A stretch of DNA of 64,000 nt. It comes from a bacterium HR19 (lineage in GTDB: Bacteria > Calescibacteriota > Calescibacteriia > Calescibacteriales > Calescibacteriaceae). The translations under genes were made by a program, and so were the position numbers. The stretch lies in assembly GCA_002898315.1 (NCBI GenBank), contig BEHV01000004.1, positions 62,001 to 126,000 of the forward strand. Direction: 5' to 3'. The first letter of the stretch is position 1. Each line of letters begins with the position of its first letter. Below the pieces are notes generated by a model, which was not told the DNA's origin, searched no databases, and worked only from the letters and a program-made list of their open reading frames with translations. Below are positions 45,130 to 53,657 of this stretch, piece by piece.

Positions 45130-45201
45130 GGGCGTGTAGCTCAGTGGCAGAGCGCTACCCTCACGAGGTAGAGGTCGGAGGTTCAATTCCTCCCACGCCC
45201 A
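45130..45201 (+). tRNA. tRNA-Val (anticodon CAC)
   Basis: Cloverleaf: acceptor GGGCGTG pairs with CACGCCC. D-arm GCTC...GAGC. Anticodon stem CTACC/GGTAG encloses loop CTCACGA with anticodon CAC, reading GTG. T-arm GGAGG TTCAATT CCTCC. Variable loop is 5 nt, and discriminator is A. The 3' CCA is not encoded (ACATC follows). It lies between divergent fliM and the B12-binding gene. Confidence 0.93.
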
Positions 45202-45218
45202 CATCAATCTCTATATAC

Positions 45219-45632
45219 TCAAATTCCTGTTTTAGACCTATACTCTGAAATCAGATTCTCAACTGTTGAGATTATCTCCGAAAGGGGAGTTCCCGGCAAA
45301 AACACAGCTTTTACACCATGCTGTTTCAGAAATTCTACATCTTCATCTGGAATTATACCACCAACAATGATAGGTTTATTATCTATCTTTCTTTTCTTCA
45401 ACTCCTCAACGAGCTTTGGTATAAGAATATTGTGAGTGCCAGAAAGAATAGAAATTCCGATAAGGTCTACATCTTCTTCAAGTGCTATTTCTGCTATCTC
45501 CTGCGCGGTTTTATGAAGCCCTGTATAAATAACTTCAAACCCTGCCTCTTTCAAAGCGCGTGCGACAACTTTTGCTCCCCTGTCGTGACCGTCAAGCCCT
45601 ATCTTACCTACCAATACTCTACCCTTCACCAT
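45219..45632 (-). CDS. Cobalamin-binding subunit of methylmalonyl-CoA mutase type
   Basis: A 137-residue B12-binding domain matching the C-terminal small part of methylmalonyl-CoA mutase. The lower-ligand motif VLVGKIGLDGHDRGAKVVARALKEAGF (DxHxxG) is at residues 5-31. VDLIGISILSGTHN and FLPGTPLSEIIS follow. It would pair with a separate mutase catalytic subunit encoded elsewhere. This gives methylmalonyl-CoA/succinyl-CoA interconversion in propionate or related metabolism. TATTTT ends 5 nt before the ATG. Confidence 0.9.
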   Translation of the reverse strand: MVKGRVLVGKIGLDGHDRGAKVVARALKEAGFEVIYTGLHKTAQEIAEIALEEDVDLIGISILSGTHNILIPKLVEELKKRKIDNKPIIVGGIIPDEDVEFLKQHGVKAVFLPGTPLSEIISTVENLISEYRSKTGI

Positions 45633-45637
45633 ACCGA

Positions 45638-45643
45638 AAAATA
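45638..45643 (-). promoter_or_regulatory. Possible -10 box of B12-binding gene
   Basis: TATTTT ends 5 nt before the ATG at 45632. Confidence 0.42.
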
Positions 45644-45728
45644 TTTTTTAATATTATAGAGCACAATTTGACAAATTTTCCAAACTCTTTTGAGCAGAAA
45701 AACCGCTGAAAACCACCCTTCTGATGTA

Positions 45729-45734
45729 TAAAAT
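45729..45734 (+). promoter_or_regulatory. -10 box of membrane protein gene
   Basis: TAAAAT ends 7 nt before the ATG at 45742; the alternative ATG at 45724 lies upstream of it. Confidence 0.5.
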
Positions 45735-45741
45735 TAAAACT

Positions 45742-47025
45742 ATGTCAAACACTGTTCAGAGAGTTATGATCTCCCCCTTATCAATATTGGCACTTATTCT
45801 CATAAGAGTTATCTTTGAGACAACAAGAGTTTATACTGAATCAAAAGGAGGATTTCTTTTCTCAAGATTCTGGCTATACTCAAACATAATATGGTTTGAC
45901 ATTTTTTTTGCAAACCTTGTCTCAAAGAAAATCTATCCTTTCTCTGTATCTATACCGCTCGCACTTTTTTCAACTTTGGGACTCTTTCTTGACAAATTTT
46001 TTCTGATGATGGATTATACATACGGAATCCCCATAAACAACCTCGCAAAAACCATAACATCTTTTTTTGTCTTTTCAAGAGGAATTCCTAAAATAAGCTT
46101 CATTCTATTTTTTCTTTCAAAAATCATTCTTACTCTGATTTATGGAAGGTATAACATTATAAAATCTATCATCTATGTTTTATGCTCTTATCTCATGTGG
46201 ATAATTTTCAGCACAGAAACAATTTACGGAAAATCAAACATTTTTTTCATGATTTTACAGGAAGATGTTGCTTATGGAATTTCTGGAATGATATATGCCT
46301 TTGCTTTCTTTCTTCTCTTCCAGAGAAATCTACTCAAAAAGATTTTGAAATATGGATTACAAGACCTCTCAATTTTATATGCGGTAATATTAGCTATATT
46401 CGGCACTTTTTCAGTAGGTAAATTAGATTATCCCTACTTTTTCCTCACATTTCTTTCAGTTATGGCGTTCTTTATTATTCAATACATATTTTTGCTCCTG
46501 AATGAAGAACACTTACCAGATAGCCTTGAGAAATTGAGTTTTCTCATTTTCCTTGAAATAACAATTTTTTCTAATTTAAGAGGGATTTTTGTCGTTCCGA
46601 CAATATTTATAGTTTTTCTCTCGGCTCTCTACCATCTTCCACCACTTGAAATCAAAAGGAGAATTTTTGCTCCGCTTTTTTCCTCCGCATTCGCTGGCTT
46701 CCTCATAATAGTATCTCATACCTCAACAAAAAAGACATTCTCAATACCTTCCGAGGTTATCTTCGTATCACTGATCTCATCTGGCTTTGCCTTTCTTGAT
46801 TCTCTCACATCAAAGCTTCGCGGAATTTTTCAAAAGATTTCAGCTTTCATAACCTGCATCTTTCCATCAATATTCATGAGATCACCTGAAAACTTCCTTG
46901 TATCACTCTTTTTGGGAATGCTCTCAATAAAGTTCAGCGAGAAAAAAATCATAAGATTCCTTGTAGCAGCTTACTTTGTATCTCAATACTCATATGCAAA
47001 ATATAGATTACAGATTTTCTTATAA
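45742..47025 (+). CDS. Polytopic membrane protein, unknown (weakly UbiA-like)
   Basis: About 427 residues with ten or more hydrophobic helices and few charges. I do not recognise the family. One segment, LSALYHLPPLEIKRRI, resembles the YxLPPLxxKR region after the second aspartate motif in UbiA-type prenyltransferases, but the Asp-rich NDxxD motif is not visible. The start at 45742 is used because TAAAAT ends 7 nt before it, rather than the earlier in-frame ATG at 45724, which would be upstream of that box. An enoyl-CoA hydratase gene begins 29 nt after its stop. Confidence 0.55.
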   Translation: MSNTVQRVMISPLSILALILIRVIFETTRVYTESKGGFLFSRFWLYSNIIWFDIFFANLVSKKIYPFSVSIPLALFSTLGLFLDKFFLMMDYTYGIPINNLAKTITSFFVFSRGIPKISFILFFLSKIILTLIYGRYNIIKSIIYVLCSYLMWIIFSTETIYGKSNIFFMILQEDVAYGISGMIYAFAFFLLFQRNLLKKILKYGLQDLSILYAVILAIFGTFSVGKLDYPYFFLTFLSVMAFFIIQYIFLLLNEEHLPDSLEKLSFLIFLEITIFSNLRGIFVVPTIFIVFLSALYHLPPLEIKRRIFAPLFSSAFAGFLIIVSHTSTKKTFSIPSEVIFVSLISSGFAFLDSLTSKLRGIFQKISAFITCIFPSIFMRSPENFLVSLFLGMLSIKFSEKKIIRFLVAAYFVSQYSYAKYRLQIFL

Positions 47026-47042
47026 GATTTTTCCTGAACACA

Positions 47043-47048
47043 TAAAAA
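47043..47048 (+). promoter_or_regulatory. Possible -10 box of enoyl-CoA hydratase gene
   Basis: TAAAAA ends 5 nt before the ATG at 47054, within the 28-nt gap after the membrane gene. Confidence 0.4.
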
Positions 47049-47053
47049 ATTCT

Positions 47054-47842
47054 ATGATGGGAACTATGATGGAAAGAATAAAAGTAGAGGAAAGAGACGG
47101 GGTTTTGATTCTCACTCTGCACAATCCCGAGAAAAGAAACGCAATTGACGAAAAAATGATAGATGAGATAAAAAAGGTCCTTTCAAAAGAGAGAGAAAAC
47201 GAAAATCTAAAAGTTATGCTAATTCAGGGAGAAGGAAAAATATTCTGCTCCGGAGGAGACCTGAAATGGATGGAAAGGAAAGGTAAAAGTAATTACGAGG
47301 AGAACTTGAAAGATGCTCTTGAACTTGCGGAAATGTACAAAATGATATGGGATTTCCCTACACCGGTGGTCGTGAAAGTTCAAGGGGGAGCTTATGGGGG
47401 AGGAATGGGATTTATTGCGGTTTCAGATATATCCGTAGCAGAAAAAAATTCAAAATTCAGAACCCCGGAGATAAAAGTGGGATTGATTCCAGCAGTTATA
47501 TCTGTTTTCCTTATCAGAAAAATAGGATTGTCTCACACAAAATTTTTAGCTCTCACAGCAAGAGAGATAACAGCAGAAGAAGCAAAAAACATGGGACTTA
47601 TAAACATTATAACAGAAGAAGATGAACTTGATAGCAAAACATGGGAGATAATAGAGGAAATAAAAAGTTCAGCTCCCAAAAACACAAGAAAAACAAAAGA
47701 ACTGATAAACCTGATATGTCAGACAGAAAATTTAAATATCTCTTTGAGATTGGCAGGAGAGTTCATATCACAGGCAAGAGCGAGCAGTGAAGGTATTGAA
47801 GGAATTATGTCATTCCTGGAAAAAAGAAAACCAAACTGGTAA
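47054..47842 (+). CDS. Enoyl-CoA hydratase/isomerase family protein
   Basis: A 262-residue crotonase-fold protein. It opens RIKVEERDGVLILTLHNPEKRNAID. The oxyanion-hole loops are FCSGGDLKWMER (near residue 62) and VQGGAYGGGMGFIAVSDISVAEKNSKFRTPEIKVGLIP (near 105-140). The exact reaction (hydratase, isomerase or lyase) cannot be read. I set the start at 47054 where TAAAAA ends 5 nt upstream; a longer reading to 46976 would overlap the membrane gene. With acyl-CoA dehydrogenase and thiolase it suggests beta-oxidation-type chemistry. Confidence 0.86.
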   Translation: MMGTMMERIKVEERDGVLILTLHNPEKRNAIDEKMIDEIKKVLSKERENENLKVMLIQGEGKIFCSGGDLKWMERKGKSNYEENLKDALELAEMYKMIWDFPTPVVVKVQGGAYGGGMGFIAVSDISVAEKNSKFRTPEIKVGLIPAVISVFLIRKIGLSHTKFLALTAREITAEEAKNMGLINIITEEDELDSKTWEIIEEIKSSAPKNTRKTKELINLICQTENLNISLRLAGEFISQARASSEGIEGIMSFLEKRKPNW

Positions 47843-47892
47843 TGGGCAAAAGATAAAAAAGTGAATTGAGAACACAGCAAATAGAAAGGTAT

Positions 47893-47898
47893 TAAATT
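47893..47898 (+). promoter_or_regulatory. -10 box of PBP1A gene, GTG start
   Basis: TAAATT ends 7 nt before the GTG at 47906; no Shine-Dalgarno. Confidence 0.5.
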
Positions 47899-47905
47899 TA
47901 ATTGT

Positions 47906-50305
47906 GTGAAATTAGAAGCAAAAGCAAAACTGAAAAGTCAGGCGAGAAGAAAAAAAATTCAAATCAAAACAAAAAAAATCTTGTTTTTCAGCTTTATTTT
48001 CCTGCTCGGTTTTCTCGTCATAACAACACTTGTTTTTTCCTATATTTATTTCTATCCCGATTCCATAATAAATTTTCTCCAAAAGATAGATGAAGATAAA
48101 AAGATAACGAGAGCGGAAATACTACAGAAATTTTACTCTATTCCTGAGCCAACCTTTTTCATCTCAAAAAACGGGAAAACAGTGGGAATGCTGTTTGAAA
48201 GATACAAAGAAGAATTAAAGTATGATGAAATACCACAAATAACAATAAAAGCTTTTATAGCAGCAGAAGATGAAGATTTCTTCACACATAGAGGAATAAA
48301 TCCCAGAGCGATAGTAAGGGCTATAATTACAAACATAAAGGAGATGAGAGTTGTTCAGGGAGGGAGCACAATAACGCAACAGCTTGCAAAAAATTTGTTC
48401 CTAACTCACGAGAGAACTCTGACACGGAAATTAAAAGAATTAACATATGCTCTCCAAATTGAAAAAGAACTGACAAAAGAAGAAATAATTTCTCTTTACC
48501 TTTCGTCAATATTTTTTGGAAATGGGGCTTGGGGTTTGAAAGCAGCAGCCAGAAACTACTTCAAAAAAGATATAAAAGACCTAACTCTTGCAGAATCAGC
48601 ACTTCTTGCGGCACTTCCACGCTCTCCGATCTACTACTCACCTATAAAGTACCCCGAAAAAGCAAGAGCAAGACAAATATGGGTTCTAAAAAGAATGAAA
48701 GAACTTGGCTTCATAAGTGAAAAAGAATTTGAAGATGCAAAAAACGATAAAATCACAGTATACTCATGGGATAGTGGATTTTCAACATACTTTTGGTATC
48801 TTGAACAAATCAGAAGAGAACTCTTGAAAATGCTCGGAGATGAGAACGAGATAAAAAGAGGGTACAGAATTTTCACAAATCTTGATGAGGATTGCTACAA
48901 ATTCGCACAAAAAGCACTCCGGTACGGATTAGAAAGAGCGGAAATACTCAACGGGAAACGCCCTCTCAAAGACCCGTCAAAAATAGTTAATACAAATCAA
49001 ATAGAAAGTATAACACTTCCAGACGGCGAAATAAAATATAAAGAAGAAGAAAAAATATTCACCGCTAAGATATTAGATTCAAATCTCAAAGTGAAGGTAA
49101 AAGACGGGGAAAAAGAGTTTGAAGGATTTATAAATCCTGAGTTCTCACAGGTTTTGAAACCGGGAGAGGAAATAGTTGTGAGAAAATGTCCCGATGATAA
49201 ATTCTTCTGTCCAATTCCCGAAGAGGTTGAGCTTGAAGGAGCAGTAGTAGTTATCTCTCCATCAGACGGAAAAGTTCTGTGTATGATAGGAGGATATAAC
49301 TTCCAAAAATCGCATTTTATAAGGTCTGTTCAGGCAAAAAGACAGATTGGTTCAGCAATAAAACCTATCGTATACGCAGCAGCAATAGAGACAGGGCTTT
49401 TCTCACCAGCAACAGTTGTAGAAGATACTCCAATAGTATTTGAATGGGTAAAATCAGATAGTTCTGGCGAAGAAGAATTAGAAACATGGAGACCAAAAAA
49501 CATAGAAGGATTTTCAGGATATGTAACTTTGCAGGAAGCTCTTGCGAAATCTATAAACGCAGCAACAGTAAGAGTAGCAAATAAAATAGGACTTCAAAAA
49601 ATCGTTGATATGTTCAACAGGGTTGGAATAGAATTAAATGGGAACTACGATATGACAATAGCTCTTGGTTCAATATCTTTAAGTCCCCTTGAACTCGCAA
49701 GAGCATATACACCCTTTGCTAATTTAGGAAAACTCGTGGAACCATACTTTATCAGCAGAATAGAAAAAGGAAAAAACATCATATTTGAATACGAAACATC
49801 TGAAACAGAGGTTATACCAGAGGATTTAGCTTTTGTTGTAGCATGGATGATGAGAAACGCGGTGTTGCACGGCACGGGTTGGAGAGCAAAATCTCTAAAA
49901 ATTCCGGTAGCCGGTAAAACAGGAACAACAAACGATGGAAAAGATGCATGGTTTGTCGGATTTACTCCTGAAATTCTTGCAGTGGTGTGGGTAGGGAAAG
50001 ATGATTTTACTCCGATAGGTAGAAAAGTAAATTCAGGTCCAACAGTAGCGGTTCCGATATTTGTTGAATTTATGAGGAAATATCAGGAGAAACTAAAAGG
50101 AAATGGATTTAGCATTCCCGAAGGAGTTGAATTTGCAAAAATAAACCCAATAACGGGAGAGGTTTCGGATGAGAATTACTATATTATGGCTATTCCGAAA
50201 AGAGATGAGCAGAAGGAGCTTATTGAAGAGGAGAAGAAAGATGAGCAAAGCGGAGATAGAGAGGGAGAAAAGAGAGATTTCAAAGGAGATATATTTGATT
50301 TCTGA
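47906..50305 (+). CDS. mrcA: Penicillin-binding protein 1A (bifunctional)
   Basis: A 799-residue cell wall synthase: one N-terminal membrane anchor (about residues 22-47), then a GT51 glycosyltransferase (AAEDEDFFTHRGINPRAIVRA and GGSTITQQLAKNLFLTHERTLTRKLKE), and a transpeptidase with SxxK in IGSAIKPIVYAAAIE (near 490), SxN in SINAATVRVAN (near 550), and KTGTTNDGKDAWFVG near 670. The C-terminus is acidic and charged. The start is GTG at 47906, with TAAATT ending 7 nt before it, and no Shine-Dalgarno. Confidence 0.95.
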   Translation: MKLEAKAKLKSQARRKKIQIKTKKILFFSFIFLLGFLVITTLVFSYIYFYPDSIINFLQKIDEDKKITRAEILQKFYSIPEPTFFISKNGKTVGMLFERYKEELKYDEIPQITIKAFIAAEDEDFFTHRGINPRAIVRAIITNIKEMRVVQGGSTITQQLAKNLFLTHERTLTRKLKELTYALQIEKELTKEEIISLYLSSIFFGNGAWGLKAAARNYFKKDIKDLTLAESALLAALPRSPIYYSPIKYPEKARARQIWVLKRMKELGFISEKEFEDAKNDKITVYSWDSGFSTYFWYLEQIRRELLKMLGDENEIKRGYRIFTNLDEDCYKFAQKALRYGLERAEILNGKRPLKDPSKIVNTNQIESITLPDGEIKYKEEEKIFTAKILDSNLKVKVKDGEKEFEGFINPEFSQVLKPGEEIVVRKCPDDKFFCPIPEEVELEGAVVVISPSDGKVLCMIGGYNFQKSHFIRSVQAKRQIGSAIKPIVYAAAIETGLFSPATVVEDTPIVFEWVKSDSSGEEELETWRPKNIEGFSGYVTLQEALAKSINAATVRVANKIGLQKIVDMFNRVGIELNGNYDMTIALGSISLSPLELARAYTPFANLGKLVEPYFISRIEKGKNIIFEYETSETEVIPEDLAFVVAWMMRNAVLHGTGWRAKSLKIPVAGKTGTTNDGKDAWFVGFTPEILAVVWVGKDDFTPIGRKVNSGPTVAVPIFVEFMRKYQEKLKGNGFSIPEGVEFAKINPITGEVSDENYYIMAIPKRDEQKELIEEEKKDEQSGDREGEKRDFKGDIFDF

Positions 50306-50341
50306 AAGTTTTGTTTTGTTTTTATTAATTTTTCATTATTA

Positions 50342-50427
50342 GCCGGGATGGCGGAATTGGAAGACGCGCAGGACTCAGGATCCTGTGGGGGTAAAACCCC
50401 GTGCGGGTTCGAGTCCCGCTCCCGGCA
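50342..50427 (+). tRNA. tRNA-Leu (anticodon CAG)
   Basis: Class II tRNA. The acceptor GCCGGGA pairs with TCCCGGC. Anticodon stem CAGGA/TCCTG encloses CTCAGGA, anticodon CAG, reading CTG. A long variable arm GTGGGGGTAAAACCCCGT is present, as in tRNA-Leu. T-arm GCGGG TTCGAGT CCCGC. The discriminator A is followed by CCC, so CCA is not encoded. It lies between PBP1A and the BamD-like gene. Confidence 0.93.
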
Positions 50428-50474
50428 CCCAAATTTTACCAATATGAAAATCAAAAAAAGAATTTCCAAACGAG

Positions 50475-50480
50475 TAATGT
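50475..50480 (+). promoter_or_regulatory. Possible -10 box of bamD
   Basis: TAATGT ends 7 nt before the ATG at 50488, downstream of tRNA-Leu. Confidence 0.42.
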
Positions 50481-50487
50481 AAAAGAT

Positions 50488-51192
50488 ATGAGAAACAGAA
50501 GATCAAAGAATTTTTTTCTCTTTCCCTTTTTCGTTTTTTTTATATATGCCTGCTCACAGAAAAAAGTCCCGGAAAATCCAGAAGAACTGTACAGCGAAGC
50601 GATGAAGAAGTTAGAAGGAAGTATTTTTACAGCAGATTACGATACAGCGGAGCAGTATTTTGAAAAAATCATAGAGCTTTTTCCCGGCACGAGATATGTT
50701 CCCGATGCAAATTTCGGGATCGCATACGCAAAGATGAAAAAAGGAGATTGCGCCGAAGCCGCTGTGCTGTTTGAGAGTTTCTACCAAAAATATACATCAC
50801 ACCAAAAAGCTCCCCTTGCTCTTTACTACTCTATAAAATGCTACATGAAATTTGTTGACACGCCCGACAGAGACATAACCTATGCTGAAAAGGTAAGAGA
50901 GTTGGCATCTCTTTTCATTCAAAACTACAAAGATAACGAAAAAAAAGATGAGGTTTCAAAAATTCATAACAGAGTTTTAGAAATCATAGCGCAACATCAT
51001 CTCTCAATAGCTGAGTTCTACATAAGAAGGAAAGTTTATCCGCCAGCAACAAGAAGAATAAAAATCATTTTAGAAGATAGAGAGCTTTCCGAAACCGAAC
51101 CCGGAAAAAAGGCGAAAGAAATATACGAAAAACTTATCAAAGAGAATAAAGAATTTTCTGATACCAACGAATTCCTCCAATCAGCTCGTTAA
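50488..51192 (+). CDS. bamD: BamD/YfiO-like outer-membrane assembly lipoprotein
   Basis: A 234-residue lipoprotein with a signal ending FIYACSQKK, an apparent lipobox. It then has tetratricopeptide-like repeats: AMKKLEGSIFTADYDTAEQYFEKIIELFPGTRYVPDANFGIAYAKMKKG and AAVLFESFYQKYTSHQKAPLALYYSIKCYMK, followed by AEFYIRRKVYPPATRRIKIIL, matching the BamD pattern. BamD helps BamA insert outer-membrane proteins. The start ATG 50488 is used since TAATGT ends 7 nt upstream; a longer reading would cross the tRNA 3' flank. Confidence 0.83.
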   Translation: MRNRRSKNFFLFPFFVFFIYACSQKKVPENPEELYSEAMKKLEGSIFTADYDTAEQYFEKIIELFPGTRYVPDANFGIAYAKMKKGDCAEAAVLFESFYQKYTSHQKAPLALYYSIKCYMKFVDTPDRDITYAEKVRELASLFIQNYKDNEKKDEVSKIHNRVLEIIAQHHLSIAEFYIRRKVYPPATRRIKIILEDRELSETEPGKKAKEIYEKLIKENKEFSDTNEFLQSAR

Positions 51193-51275
51193 AGAGTTAC
51201 CCTCTTCACATAAACCAATTGCAACTTCCTAAATCTTCCTATTTTTATGCTCTGGAAATATTTAATCTGGCTTTG

Positions 51276-52442
51276 CTATCGGCTTTTCTGTGTTTGGGCT
51301 TCTTTTTTGTATTTCTGCAATCTCTTTCTTTTTAAGATTTCAAGATATGCTTTCGGTGGGACATAGGGTTTCGGAGTACCGGTTAAAAACTCTCCTTCCA
51401 TAAACCCCCATGAGTAAATTATTGGAACTTTCTCATATCTCCCGAAAGAATCTCTGGCTCTTATTTTTATTGTGTTTAATCCAACTTTCAGATTTGTTAA
51501 TTTCAGAGGAGAGGAGCATTTTTTCCATCCTGAATAATTTATATCGCATTCAAATTCCGCATCTTCTTCATCTGATGTGAATTCAAATTCCGCATAGTTG
51601 ACATTCGTAGCGCTCGGAGGCGCAGATAAAAGCAAAGTCACAGGTGGTTTCGCATCAACTCTGAAATAAAATTCTTTTGGAGGTTTTTCTTTGTTTCCCG
51701 CAAGGTCTATGGAAAACGCAGATATTTTATGCCACCCGTCTTCTATATTTGTTAGAACAATTCTACCCGAAGAGCAATCCATCCAAAACCCATCATCTAC
51801 ACTACACAGCGTTGATTTATACGGTTCATTAACGATAAAGTCAATTTCACATTCTGGTTCTGTGAGAACATAGGAAAAATCAACGGACTTTATTTCTGTG
51901 ATAGGAGGAGTTGTATCCACAACGAAATCATATTCAAGAATCTTTTCCCTGCATTTTCCCGCAGCGTAATATACAGAAAAAGTTTTCTTGCCATCTTCCC
52001 CAACCAAAACCATACTTGATAAGGAAGCATTACAGGGGAATTCTTTATCATTGATATAACACAAAAAGTTATAGGTGGATAGAAAGAAAATTGCCTCTTT
52101 CTTGTTCCATAACTTCGGAGGACTCTCAAGTAGTTCTACGGCGGACTTCATTTCAGGGCACCCTTCTTTACTTTCTATCTGAGTTTTGACATAAGTTTCT
52201 CCGGGTCCCCATTCTTCTCCTTCTGATTCTTTACTTTCTTTTATTGCAGTATGAGACAAAGAATGGGGGCTTTCAATTTCAACTTTCTCTGCTTTTTCTT
52301 TCAGAATTTTAATTTCTGTTATTTTTCCGTAGAATGGGCATTTATAAATCACGAGTCCAAGAATTAATCCAATCAAAAGCGAAATTATATTAGATAAAAT
52401 TTTCCGAGAGGTCTTCTCCTTATCTTTGTATTCATTTCCCAT
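51276..52442 (-). CDS. Membrane-anchored Ig-like repeat protein, unknown
   Basis: A 388-residue protein with a short charged N-terminus and one membrane helix at about residues 15-33, so most of it faces outside. Two or three repeats contain the pattern C-x-[VI]-[DN]-x2-[WGF]-x-[DK]-C-S-S and end with a W-x-I-x-A-x-D-[LS]-A/FG type segment, for example FECDINYSGWKKCSSPLKLTNL and ARDSFG. This resembles extracellular repeat domains in bacterial surface proteins. I do not recognise a family. AGGGGG lies 6 nt before the ATG. The 230 nt upstream has further features (see findings). Confidence 0.65.
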   Translation of the reverse strand: MGNEYKDKEKTSRKILSNIISLLIGLILGLVIYKCPFYGKITEIKILKEKAEKVEIESPHSLSHTAIKESKESEGEEWGPGETYVKTQIESKEGCPEMKSAVELLESPPKLWNKKEAIFFLSTYNFLCYINDKEFPCNASLSSMVLVGEDGKKTFSVYYAAGKCREKILEYDFVVDTTPPITEIKSVDFSYVLTEPECEIDFIVNEPYKSTLCSVDDGFWMDCSSGRIVLTNIEDGWHKISAFSIDLAGNKEKPPKEFYFRVDAKPPVTLLLSAPPSATNVNYAEFEFTSDEEDAEFECDINYSGWKKCSSPLKLTNLKVGLNTIKIRARDSFGRYEKVPIIYSWGFMEGEFLTGTPKPYVPPKAYLEILKRKRLQKYKKEAQTQKSR

Positions 52443-52468
52443 TTTTTACCCCCTATTTCCGGCAACAT
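52385..52468 (-). CDS. Possible 27-residue upstream ORF
   Basis: A short ORF begins with ATG at 52468, 5 nt after a perfect GGAGG (GGAGGTGATATG), and ends TAA at 52385. It overlaps the start of the Ig-like gene in another frame. The product would be MLPEIGGKKWEMNTKIRRR and so on, basic at the C-terminus. It could be a leader peptide regulating the downstream gene, or chance. No homology is recognised. Confidence 0.25.
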   Translation of the reverse strand: MLPEIGGKKWEMNTKIRRRPLGKFYLI

Positions 52469-52604
52469 ATCACCTCCTCTGAAATTGAACTTCTCAAACA
52501 TAATTTAGTAATTTCTTAAACGGAAGAGAAAGAGAGCGAAGTAAATTCCTCACTACCATAAATTGAGGGAATTGCAGAAGCGGAGAGATTTCTTACTCCT
52601 TCCA

Positions 52605-52632
52605 GATAAGCATAGGTTCAGGAAAGCTTATC
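52605..52632. other. Inverted repeat in 230-nt gap
   Basis: GATAAGC and GCTTATC form a perfect 7-bp stem around a 14-nt loop, between argF and the Ig-like gene. No T-run follows on the minus strand, so it does not look like a simple terminator. It might be part of a structured leader. The rest of the gap contains two Shine-Dalgarno-like sites near 52474-52478 and 52449-52454 but no gene I can support firmly. Confidence 0.35.
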
Positions 52633-52672
52633 AGCCGAGACCGGAAACAAGAAGTGTTTTGAAAAGAAAAAT

Positions 52673-53539
52673 TTATTCTAAATCTATACTTTCAAGAATA
52701 GAGATAGCTGAATACAACTTCATATGAGCTTGTGTAAAAATGACATCTTTGAATTTCTCAAAAACATCATAAGAAATCTCCTTCCCCTTTTTTGCTGGTA
52801 AGCAGTGCATAACAAGCTTAGCATACTTCGCTTTTTCAGAATCAACCGCATATTTTTTCATCTTCTCTTCTTTTTCAGGTGAAAACTCATCTCCCATAGA
52901 AAACCATACATCTGTGTATATAATATCTGCATCTTTCACAGCTTCTGATGGGTCATACTCAACCTTATATATTGATTTAAGCTCTGGTTCAAACCCCTCG
53001 GGACAAGAAAAAACGAGCTCAAAATTTCCCAAGACCTCTAACGCTTCAATCCACGACCTCGCAACATTATTTTTTGCATCTCCCATAAAGACAATCTTTT
53101 TTCCTTCATATCTCCCAAGCAGTAGCTGTATTGTCGCAAGGTCTGAAATTATCTGCGTCGGATGACTCAAATTGCTCAGAGCATTTATGACAGGTTTTTT
53201 CGTACTTTCTGAAAATATCTCAAGCGATTTGTGGTCGTACACCCTGCATATAAAAAAATCAACATAACCATCTAAAACCCTTGCGAAATCAGCTCTATCT
53301 TCTCCCCTCAAAATCTGAGTATCTTTATCTGTCGAATATATGGCTGTTCCTCCGAGTTTTATCACAGCTACCTCAAAAGAAATTCTGGTCCGTGTTGAAG
53401 GTTTTTCAAAGTAAATCAGACCAATCTTTTCTTTAAGTTTTTTAGTTGGCGTATCACCTTTGAAAAGTTCAACAGCCCTTTTTATGAGATATTCAAGCTC
53501 TCTTTTAGAAAGGTCAAAAAGTGTGATGATTTTCCTCAT
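52673..53539 (-). CDS. argF: Ornithine carbamoyltransferase
   Basis: Forms citrulline from ornithine and carbamoyl phosphate in arginine synthesis. The carbamoyl-phosphate motif FEKPSTRTRISFEVAV is near residue 49; VINALSNLSHPTQIISDLATI near 117; GDAKNNVARSWIEA near 150; the DxWFSMGDE ornithine segment near 205; and the C-terminal VMHCLPAKKGKEIS with the catalytic Cys. 288 residues is slightly shorter than the usual 305-330. No other arg gene is nearby. The ATG has TATTGA ending 6 nt upstream. Confidence 0.93.
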   Translation of the reverse strand: MRKIITLFDLSKRELEYLIKRAVELFKGDTPTKKLKEKIGLIYFEKPSTRTRISFEVAVIKLGGTAIYSTDKDTQILRGEDRADFARVLDGYVDFFICRVYDHKSLEIFSESTKKPVINALSNLSHPTQIISDLATIQLLLGRYEGKKIVFMGDAKNNVARSWIEALEVLGNFELVFSCPEGFEPELKSIYKVEYDPSEAVKDADIIYTDVWFSMGDEFSPEKEEKMKKYAVDSEKAKYAKLVMHCLPAKKGKEISYDVFEKFKDVIFTQAHMKLYSAISILESIDLE

Positions 53540-53657
53540 AACTTCTCAATAAAACTTCATAATAATAAAAAGGCAAAAAAATTCAAAAGCAGTAGAAAAA
53601 TTAAAATTACGAAACAATAAAAAAAGCAAAATCTCTAAAATTAGAATTATTTTTGGT

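Noticed and set aside
45207-45218. Terminator between tRNA-Val and the convergent B12-binding gene
   Set aside because: The gap is only 17 nt and holds no hairpin with a T-run. Clear intrinsic terminators were not found at other convergent ends either.
46976-47053. Longer N-terminus of the enoyl-CoA hydratase
   Set aside because: It would overlap the membrane protein gene and lie upstream of the TAAAAA box; the crotonase fold starts after 47054.
52605-52632. Intrinsic terminator after argF
   Set aside because: The stem is short, and no T-run follows it on the minus strand.
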